From assembly GCA_900555035.1 (NCBI GenBank), contig USJX01000004.1, forward strand, positions 1 through 62,567: a DNA stretch of 62,567 nucleotides, in the 5' to 3' direction. The position numbers and the translations under genes were made by a program. The notes below the pieces were generated by a model. It worked only from the letters and a program-made list of their open reading frames with translations, searched no databases and was not told the origin of the DNA. Source of the stretch: an uncultured Prevotella sp. Its GTDB lineage: Bacteria; Bacteroidota; Bacteroidia; Bacteroidales; Bacteroidaceae. This document shows, piece by piece, positions 16,481 through 25,800 of this stretch. How positions within the stretch are numbered: position 1 is the first letter of the stretch; each line of letters opens with the position of its first letter.

Positions 16481-19400
16481 CTATTTCACAACCTTCTTGC
16501 CACCCACGATATAGATTCCCTTAGGAAGGCCTTCGAGGGAGGTAGAACCCTGACGTACCAACTGGCCCGAGATGGTGTAAACATTGTTGTTATTTACGCC
16601 CCTATTCTCTGCGCCCATCGTGATGGTGCTGATGCCAGAAGGAACTTCATCGTTATTGGCGTTGCCATAAACATTCGTCTGATAGAACTTCACCTTGTAT
16701 GGCCACTGCTCATCATCGCTCGTCGTGCCATTCCAGCCACGAGACCAATAACTCGTTGGAGCACCGCTCACTACCAACCATAAGTAAGAACAGTCGGATG
16801 GACAATCAAACTGAATGCTGGCTTCAGGATTTTTATAGGTGGCTGTGGCTACATCACCATAAAGGCGAGTGCCATCCTTCTTCAATGCCACAAAACCCAA
16901 CTTCCAACCAGCCTTGGTTACATTATACTTAATGAAACCAGACTTGCCTGCCTCGCCAGCAAAATCCACATAAATAGTCTTATCCGTGGTAGGCACATTC
17001 AGGCGAATAGCATTGTTGCCAAAGTTCTCCACACAGTCGGCAGCCACCGAGCACCAATAGCCATCCGCATCCTTGGTAAGCTGAGTCTGCTGGCGCTTGC
17101 CTATCGTACCCGCACCACGCTCACGGATGCCATCCATATCGAAGGTGGTTAATCGGGCACCATACTCCCACATCTCATTATTAAACTGCTCCAGCTTCTG
17201 GGCACTCGTCAACTTGGAACCCATATAGAGACGCATGTAGGTCTGGAACGGATCCTCAGGATTCTGCGACTTGTTCCAGAGATTGGCAAGAGCATCAATG
17301 CCCTGCTTATGACAGAAGAAATCCTGGATGAAATAGTTGTTGTAACGCAACTCCTCAGCCAGCGGATTCTTGTGGAAACCATTCAGCGTGTTGTTGAGCC
17401 ACTCGTTGTTAAACTGCATGCCCGGATAGAACTTGTAAGCCTGCCACTGGGCACACATTTCCCAGAACACATTGCCATTGCCCGAATTGGCCCAGGTGTA
17501 CATCCAGCCATTCTGATTGTTGTTGTCGCAATGAGTCTGATACTGGAAACAGTGACCTATCTCATGAGCCACCGTCTGACCATCGCGGGATGTATATGCC
17601 CATCTCGACAGAGTGAGCAGTCCGATGATATTGTCGATGCCACTGCCGCTCGCCTCCCACTCATCAGTATGGCGCAGACGGATAATCATCTTATAAGTAT
17701 CAGTCTTCGACTTGCCCTGGTTGATGGTGAGATACTTCAGACTATCGGCATAGAACTCAAATATCTTGTCGGCAGTATTCGGGATGCTCTCCACACTCGA
17801 TGGTGCCGTCTTGCCATAGCCAGCCTCCCAGAAGAGAATCCAATGCTTCGACTGCATGCTGCGCTCGTAGCACCACTGGTTGTTAGGATTCTGCAAGTCG
17901 GCATCAGAACCGCAGGCACTTCCGCTGCAATAGATGCGCTTATCCACACTGCTTATCCTGCTGTTCAAGAGGTTCTTTGCCTTGGTAAGCTGATCGGTGG
18001 TCAAGGTATAATCCTTCATCTGCTCCTCGGCAGTGGCAAGCGCAGCCTTGAGGTTGCTCACGGCTGTGGCCTTATAAGCCTCATCGCCCCACCAGCCCAA
18101 AACCTTCTGGGCATAGTCTATACGGGTTTGGAGAGCTGCATAGAGCGACTTGGATGCATGGGCATCGCCGATGGCAGAAAGCAGGGAGGCACGTGCTGCA
18201 GAGAGGGTTTCCACATTATAAACAATGTTGCCATCGCCATCCGTTGTTCCCTTCAGGGCTTCCTGAGCCTGGGCGGTAGCCTGAGTCAATGTCTCCTTTA
18301 CGCTGTTCTGGATGCCCTGCTTCTGAAACTCATCGCAACGCTCCACCAAGGTGCGCACTTCCTCCACATAACTATTGGTATTGATGGCACCTATATACGA
18401 CAGGGTGAAGTTATCCACACAGAGATAGTTGCCGGTGGCATCCTCTGCATTGAGACCAATCTCGATATCATTCTCCTTATCGAACACGGAAAACTTCACC
18501 TCGTAGGTTTTCATCGCCGTCACCGCCGTTCTGGCATTTCCGGCATAGATGTAGGCACCCGTCTGCTCTGCACCCTTGTTGGTGGTTCCATTGCTGTTGT
18601 TCTGCTGAACATGCAGGGCAGCAGCCGAGAGCTTATAGTTTCCGGCAGGCAGGCTCTTCAGGGTCTGCGAAATATTGGCAGCGCCCAACTTCTTGCCCAT
18701 GCTCACCCACGATTCCATATAGGTGGTTCCGTTCTTACGGCTAAACACGCTGTTGGTCTGGCTCGACATATTGGTAACCATCCAGTTTTCGGCGGCATTG
18801 TTTTCGAACGAAGGGTTCTGGATATACGATGTATAATCGATAGGATTATCTTCTGATGCATTCTTGGCACGATATGCATCCAGCGCCCGGTTTACCTGAT
18901 AGATGGCTTCGAGAATCTCCGGCGCTGTGGCATCGGCACCCTTGTCGTAGATGGCCTGGGCATCGTCCATGGCTTTCTTCAGGCTGGCAGCATCAATGCC
19001 ATCTTCCTGATAATATTTCTTGGCTTTGCTGATGGCAGTTCTTATAGAATATCTGCTCACCACCATATTCTTGCCTATAATCTGCACATAGTCTATCAGC
19101 AGGTTGGCAGAATTGGCTGAGCCATTGGCGCCCGCCTTGTAGCCTATCTGTATCTTTCCTTCGGTCTGCTTGGTCAGGGTGAAGTTAATCTCATCCACCG
19201 TCCATTTCCTGGAAGGATAGTTCTTGAGGGTAGAAACCACCTTGGCACCACTGGTAGGAATCCAAGCCAACTGCGAGATTCCGGCTGTAGCCGCCTTGCC
19301 GTTGTAGGTAGGCACCTTGATGGTGTAAGTGCCCTTAGGCAGGGTGATGGTCTGGCTATAGCAGAAGGTCTGCTCCCATCCGGTTGACAGGGCGAGTCCG

Positions 19401-19687
19401 CCTCCGCCTTCGCCGTCGTATCCCTTGGCAGGAACAGTGGCTCCATTATATTTACCCTGGAAACCGAACTCATAGACACCCGTAATGGTATAGTCGGCAC
19501 TGAGCTGCGGCGTCCATCCCTTGATGTCGTTGATTTCCTTTTCTACTGTAGCCTTGCTACTGGCTGGATAGTTGAAGTCGCTATCAAAACCATAATTGGT
19601 AAGATAGTACTTCGATACATCGGTCTGCGCCTGGGCAGATACTGCTAAGAGTGCTGCACAAAACAGAAAAACATTTCTTTTCTTCAT
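16481..19687 (-). CDS. Secreted HEIGH-motif zinc metallopeptidase (DUF6055-like) with T9SS-like C-tail
   Basis: A 1068-residue secreted protein. Signal peptide MKKRNVFLFCAALLAVSAQAQ starts at 19687; the longer open frame upstream adds a non-signal extension and is discarded. The N-terminal half has two carbohydrate-binding or jelly-roll-like segments (about residues 25-215 and 290-430), then a helical linker resembling FIVAR repeats. The catalytic zincin motif VAHEIGHCF (near residue 705) with downstream Glu in NVFWEMCAQWQAYKFYPG fits DUF6055-type peptidases. The C-terminal segment (VYTISGQLVRQG...GLPKGIYIVGGKKVVK) resembles the T9SS C-terminal sorting domain (TIGR04183-like). Export through SprA, encoded next door, and surface attachment are inferred. 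The substrate is unknown, with mucin or glycoprotein a guess. Confidence 0.8.
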   Translation of the reverse strand: MKKRNVFLFCAALLAVSAQAQTDVSKYYLTNYGFDSDFNYPASSKATVEKEINDIKGWTPQLSADYTITGVYEFGFQGKYNGATVPAKGYDGEGGGGLALSTGWEQTFCYSQTITLPKGTYTIKVPTYNGKAATAGISQLAWIPTSGAKVVSTLKNYPSRKWTVDEINFTLTKQTEGKIQIGYKAGANGSANSANLLIDYVQIIGKNMVVSRYSIRTAISKAKKYYQEDGIDAASLKKAMDDAQAIYDKGADATAPEILEAIYQVNRALDAYRAKNASEDNPIDYTSYIQNPSFENNAAENWMVTNMSSQTNSVFSRKNGTTYMESWVSMGKKLGAANISQTLKSLPAGNYKLSAAALHVQQNNSNGTTNKGAEQTGAYIYAGNARTAVTAMKTYEVKFSVFDKENDIEIGLNAEDATGNYLCVDNFTLSYIGAINTNSYVEEVRTLVERCDEFQKQGIQNSVKETLTQATAQAQEALKGTTDGDGNIVYNVETLSAARASLLSAIGDAHASKSLYAALQTRIDYAQKVLGWWGDEAYKATAVSNLKAALATAEEQMKDYTLTTDQLTKAKNLLNSRISSVDKRIYCSGSACGSDADLQNPNNQWCYERSMQSKHWILFWEAGYGKTAPSSVESIPNTADKIFEFYADSLKYLTINQGKSKTDTYKMIIRLRHTDEWEASGSGIDNIIGLLTLSRWAYTSRDGQTVAHEIGHCFQYQTHCDNNNQNGWMYTWANSGNGNVFWEMCAQWQAYKFYPGMQFNNEWLNNTLNGFHKNPLAEELRYNNYFIQDFFCHKQGIDALANLWNKSQNPEDPFQTYMRLYMGSKLTSAQKLEQFNNEMWEYGARLTTFDMDGIRERGAGTIGKRQQTQLTKDADGYWCSVAADCVENFGNNAIRLNVPTTDKTIYVDFAGEAGKSGFIKYNVTKAGWKLGFVALKKDGTRLYGDVATATYKNPEASIQFDCPSDCSYLWLVVSGAPTSYWSRGWNGTTSDDEQWPYKVKFYQTNVYGNANNDEVPSGISTITMGAENRGVNNNNVYTISGQLVRQGSTSLEGLPKGIYIVGGKKVVK

Positions 19688-19810
19688 TTTTCTCTTTCGA
19701 TTTATTAAGTTGATAATGAATGTTAGTTTGCAGTTGCAAAAATACAAATAAATATCGAAATAAAGAAGAAAACTCAAGAAAAATAAGAAATATCTTTTAT
19801 TTAATCACAA

Positions 19811-19846
19811 GAAGGGCTGGCACACACTATATGTACCAGCCCTTCC
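19811..19846 (-). terminator. Candidate terminator downstream of sprA
   Basis: GGAAGGGCTGGTAC pairs with GCCAGCCCTTC in a stem-loop of about 12 bp. It lies 50 bp after the sprA stop codon. There is no strong T run, so termination is tentative. Confidence 0.5.
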
Positions 19847-19895
19847 ATATACATTATTATATATATACATTATTATATATACATATTACTCATCC

Positions 19896-22800
19896 TTATC
19901 TCGTCAGCGAGAACTTGATGCTCAAGCCGAAGTCCTGCGTGGTCGTCGGATAACTGCTGCTCGAAAGCAACGGGGTGTTGGTCTGACGATCGTAGTAGAA
20001 ACTCATGGTGAGCAACTTGCTCAGGGTGTAATCGGCAGTGAAGCTGAACTTCAAGGCATTGTTGCCACTGCTGGCGCTGCTCGTCATCGAAGCGATGTCG
20101 CGGACGATGGCTGCCTGCTTGCGGAAACTGAAGTCGGCACGGAGATTGAGGTCGTGGTTGGCACCACTCGACTTCTGCGTGCTCTTGCTGTCCTGCTGAT
20201 TCTTCTTGCCCGTTCTCTTCACCTTCTTGGCTCTAGGACCAAAGAGGTCGAAGTCGTTGATGCGGTAGCCCATACCTATCACCCAGTCCTTGCTCAGGGC
20301 CTCGTTCACCTGGATACTCGTCATACTGAGGTTCAATATGCGGGTCTGGCGATACTCAGCCTTCAGGGTCATGTTGTTGTTAAACGTCATGTCCATTCCG
20401 AGCAATGGCGAGAAGGCCTCGTTGATGCTCACCTGCGACACGTTGAACATGCTGCTAGGCGATGGATTGCCCGTTGAAGCATCGCTGATGAAGCCCAAGC
20501 CATTCATGAACTCCTGATAGGTGCTGAAACTGTTGTAACTGCCCACCGCATATACACTCTTGTAACCATGATTGATGTTCACACTCTTGAAGTGGTCGCA
20601 GAACCAAGGCAACTTGCCGAGTCCACTGTAGCGAACCGTCCAGTTTGGCAACAGGCGGCTCAACGTTGGGAATATCGAGAGCGAACCGCCGCCCATCGAT
20701 GTATAGGCATTGAGGAAGGCAGGAATCATCACATCACCACTGTACTTGTTAACCGGGGTGCGGGATGCATCAAACTTACCTCCGCTCAGCGCAGAACCCG
20801 ACGGATAAACCGCTCCGGCATACTGCGCCTCTACTCTCTGGCGGAAGCCTTCGAGCGAGTTGACAAACTTCTCGAAAGTCTTGCTCTTGTAACCACTGTT
20901 GGCATTACCCATTCCCTCGAAGGCTGAACCCAGCGAGATGGTAGTCATCTGGAAGGTTCCGCTCTGCGTGGTCGGCGTGCCCTCATACATATACTGTATG
21001 CTCTTCTGCGTGGTCTTGGTGTGGGTGGCAGAGAGGTCGATTTTGAAATCCTTAACAGGTTCCAGGGTGGCACGGAACTGCCAGTTGTCGGTCTTGCTCG
21101 TTGCTGCCGGAGTAGCGATGGAATCGTTGAAGAGCAACCAATCGTTATCTCTAGCCTTCTGGATATAATCGTCGTCAATCATACCGAAGGCAAAGTCAAG
21201 TCCTGGTGCCATCTGTCCCACCTTCTTTTGACCAAAGGCATCGCCCACGCTAGGAGTGAAGCCAGGCAGGGTCATCTGGTAGCTGTTGCGATAGGTGAAG
21301 CTCACCTTGCGCACCATCATAGCCAAGCGAGTTGCAAACTGGGCTGCCTTGTACCACTTCTTGTTATCAAGCGGTTCCTTCGGCAAGACGGTAAGTTTCA
21401 GCTTCAAGGCGCTATCCACCTTCGAGAGAAGCTTAATCTGGTTGTTATCCACCTTTTTATATTTAAGGTGGAACATCTTGCCGTCTGCCATCTTCGCCGA
21501 TACGATGAGGCGCTTGCTGTTCTTACCATGCTTTACCAGCAGGGTGGTATCAGGCAAGAGGGTCACTTCCTTCTCAAAAGCCTTCTTGTTCTTAGGCAGC
21601 TTCTTTGCCAGGTCGTTTCTGCCCTTATCCTTGGCATCGGTCTTGGCATTCTTGCCATTCTTAGCGTCCTTGCCATTCTTGGCATCGGTGCCGGCAAGCT
21701 CCTTGCCGCCATTTTTCTCAGCCTCTTCCTTCGCCTTCTTCTCTTCTTCCTTGGCTTTTTCCTTCGCCTTCTTCTTCGCCTCCCGCTCCTTCTTCTTCAT
21801 CGTCAGTTCACTCTTGCTCTTGGAACGCTCATACTTCTCGTTCACTTTCTTGAGGAATGGGATGTGGTTGTAGAGACGAACCAGGTCGAAATTGCCGTTC
21901 AGGGTCAGTTCGCGCTGGCTGTTGATGGTATTGCCATACGAGTGGCCTTCTTCATCTTCCATGCCTCGCTCCCACGAATAGTTGGCGCTGTAGTTGGCAT
22001 CGGTGTTCAGCCAGTCGAAGGCTGGCAGCAGATTGAGCGGCACCTTATACGAAGCGGTGAAGTTCTGACTGTAGTCGAGCGGGGTACCCCAGCTCTTCAC
22101 GCTGTTCCATACCGAACTTCTATATACCGAGTCTTTCCAGGCATGATACTGGTCGGCATAGAGGTCGGTGTTCACCTCCGGATAAGGCACATCCACCTGT
22201 GCATGGGTAGCACTCTGGAAGTTCATGTGCAGGTTCTTGGTCAAGTCCCAGCGCATGGAGAACTCTCGGTTCCAGAGGAACTGGTCGCTATAGGTAAGCG
22301 GCAGTTGCGAATTGAGTGTACTCTCCATATCGCGCTCCTCCAGTTCGTAGGTCTCGTGTGTCATCTCTGTATTGAATGCCACGTTCTGAGGCAGCCAGTT
22401 CAGGCCGAACTTCTTCAGAATATCGAGCCACTTGCTCTTGTTCTTGATCTTCTTGAACGGCTCCCACGATTTATACACAGGAGTCCAGGAATAATCCAGG
22501 GCGCCACGCCAGTTGTCACGGTTCTCATAAACCGTGGTCTCGCCGGTGGTACGCTGATGCGCATGACTGTAGGTCAGCGAGAAGTTGGCCGGGTCATACG
22601 GCATCGGATGACGCTTGGTAGCGATACCCACACGGGCGTTGGAAACTGAAAAATTGGTCTGCGTCACCTTGGTCACGGTGATGTTCTCTATGGAATCGCG
22701 CTCCGCCTTCGAGCCGGTGGCATCCAGGGCATCCTTCAGTTCCATATCGGTATCCAGCGGATTATACTTCGGCGAAGTTTTCTCCTTGGTCACACTATAA

Positions 22801-25800
22801 TATAAAGGTATGCTCACCTTCGCCTTGTCTGGGAAGAACTTACCCATCTCCAGCGATGTGGTTACACTATAGGTGCCGTAGTTGTCGGTACTTCGGCTTG
22901 CCACGCCGTCTTCCAGTCCGCCAAAGCCCTCGCTCATATATCTTCCAGTGGCATTCACACTACCGAAGTCGGAGAGCTGCACGTTGAGATTGGCATTGGC
23001 TGCCCAACCACCCTTGTTGTTGTGCTCCAGCAGTCGGAGCTCGTTGATCCAAACTTCTCCGCTCTTCTCCTCGCCCGAGTTGTTGCGCACACCAATCATC
23101 ATGGTCTTCACCTCGCCCAGGGTAGGATTTCCCACAATGGTGAGCTTGTTGTTCGGATGCTCGGCATCATACACGGAATATGGCGCCATATAGGAAGCCA
23201 GGCCCTGTGCCTTCGCCTTGTTGCGCTCCTTCTTCAGTCTGGTGAAGATGTTGAGAGCCACATTCAGCATGTTCTCCTCTGGCCATACCTTCTTCTTGTC
23301 AGCAGTGCTGTTCCTTACATATTTGCCAGGTTCGGTCACCTTCAGCGGAATCTCATACTCATAATAGTTGTTCTTGTAGTCGCTACCCAAGCGCAGGAAC
23401 ACAGACAGCTGATTATCCTTCAGGTTGGTGGTGTTCTGCTCCAGGGCATTGGCATGGGTGAACATCTGGATTCGCTTGTACTGGCGCAAATCCACGGTAG
23501 AGTTCTTATATACCGCCTTTGCCTCGCCATTGCTCAGGTTCTTGACCACCATGCTCAGCGCCTGCTCGTTGGCCTCAACCAGCTGTGGCTGACTAGGGTC
23601 TTTCTCTCGCTCAATGCCAGGAGGCAGAACGTAGTTCACCGGTGTCTTCTCGGCATTCTCCTCCAGGCTCACGGTGCTCGCCTCCAGGGTTCCACCGCTG
23701 GCAGCTCCCAATGGCTGGTCGTAGGTGCGCCATTTGCTCATCACCAGGTCGAGGGTTCCGAATCGGAGCACCACCGGCTTCTTGAAGTTGGTGAGGAACA
23801 TACGCATGAAGCGGATGCTGGAGAAATCGTTGATGTTGCCCTGACGCTTCTCAAACTCATCCACCGGGATGCGGAACTGATACCAGGTTACTGCCGACTT
23901 CGTATTGTCGCGCCAGGTCTGGCTGTACTCTCGTTTATCCACGATGAAGTTGCTGCCCACCACGAGATCCTCCGGACGGATGCTCACGTGATACTGGTAG
24001 TACTTCTCATACTCGTTGAGCGTATAGTCCTGATTGATATCTTCCACATCAGGGGTTGATTTATAAGATGTATCATAACTCTCTGTACGGCTGTCGCTAT
24101 CCGGCGAGTTGCCCTGAGGGTTGTTGATATACTTGTATCTGTCCAGGATGGATGTCTTCTGCTGGTCCCAGTCGGAACCGCGGAAGTAGTGGTAGTTGTC
24201 ACGTGCCGGGTCGGCAAAGATGCTGTCGAACACCGCCTGGTTCACCTTGCCCTGAATCTGGTCGAGATAGGCACTCTTGTAGAATTCCTGCTCCTCGCCA
24301 TCGGTGAGTCCGTTGAAACCCACATCCTGCAGGGCACGGCTGCCGCTGGTGGTGGCGAATGCGTAGGTCACGGTGCTCTGGGTAGGAATCTTACCCCACT
24401 GTGTATAGGTAAAGCTATCGCTGCCATCCACCGGCATACCACTCTCGTAGAACTTCTTGCCATCTCGCAGAATATCCTCGCTCACCTCTCCCAGGTTGAT
24501 GTAGAAGTCGCCACCATAGTCGGCGGCATCAGCCTGATCCTTGGAGTAGATGAATGGGTCGAGCATCCAGAACTCGATGTATTCCACGTTAGCCTGCTCA
24601 AAGTTGTTGGTATCCAGCTTTCTCATCATACCACCCCAGTTGCGCTGAGGGTTCTGAAGCTTTCCGTCGGGCTGCAGATCGTTAACATTGAAGTTATACG
24701 GACCCGGCTCCGATGGATAGTAAGCCAGGTTGAGCACGCTCAGGGTGTTGGTGGCTCCCTGATAGGTACTCTGCTGGCGCAATGGGAAGAGCTCCTTTAC
24801 ATACACCTCTCTTACATAGTGATTACTCAACTGCTTCAGGTCGCTCTTGATGTGACCTGGTGTCAGCGAACTGCCTCGGCGGGTGAAGAGAGGGTCGATG
24901 CAATACCAGGCAAGACGGGAGCGATGGAAACCGCTGGTCAAGCCCGACTTGTCGTTGTAATCTTCCTTGAAGTTGAGGGATGGCACACTCGAAATAATCC
25001 ATGAAGAAGGAGTCATCACGTCGATGGTTTCCTTGGTTCCCTCGAAATCGTCGAGATAGGAAGCGTTGTCCTGTGTGCCTCCCGCCTCTCCGGCGATGAG
25101 CTGGGCAAACTCGCCCTGGAAGGTGATATAGGATGGCTGGGTGAGATGCAGGAACGGAATCTTGTCGAGCACATTGGTCAGCCACTGGCTCTCCTTCTTC
25201 CAGTTCAGGTTCACACCCCAGATGGTATTCTTCAGCGGTTCCGAACCCATCGCCACCTTGTTGGTGAGCGCCTGCTCGGAAAGATGCTGCAGCGTACCGC
25301 TTATCTGGAAATTCTTGGAGAAATCATATTCCCAGTTCAAGCCCACCATGGTCTTTCGCATCTGTCCGTAATCGGTGTTGCTTTCCAGTGATACGTTCAC
25401 CGCTGTTCCGGCATCAATGATGCTCTGGTTGAGGATGGTCACCTCGCCGGCATTGTAATCCACGGAATAGTCGGAACCCTCGGTAAGGGTCACACCACCT
25501 GCCGTTACCACCACCGAACCCTGCGGTACATTGTAGGCACCCAGGGAGATGACATTGGCTGCCGAGCCCTTGAACTGACCCACGATGAGGTACTTGTTTT
25601 TCTCTGCCAACTGCTTGGCGATGGTCTTCGTGCTATCATAAAGTTCAGTAAAGGCATACTTGTCTGCCTGCTCCTTCGCAACGCCGTTCTTCACCAGATA
25701 ATCGCGCATGTAGCTTCCAAATGGCTCTACCTTCGGGATGAACACACGACCGTTGGACACGGTGTAGCCCTCCACATAGTCGTAGTAGCCATTGCTGCGC

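Noticed and set aside
17309..18856. 515-codon open frame on the + strand
   Set aside because: Antisense to the secreted metallopeptidase. The sequence is a hydrophobic mirror of the coding strand with no recognisable domain.
21021..22649. 542-codon open frame on the + strand
   Set aside because: It lies wholly inside sprA in the opposite strand. Long antisense frames are common in this GC and codon context, and it has no start signals or family features.
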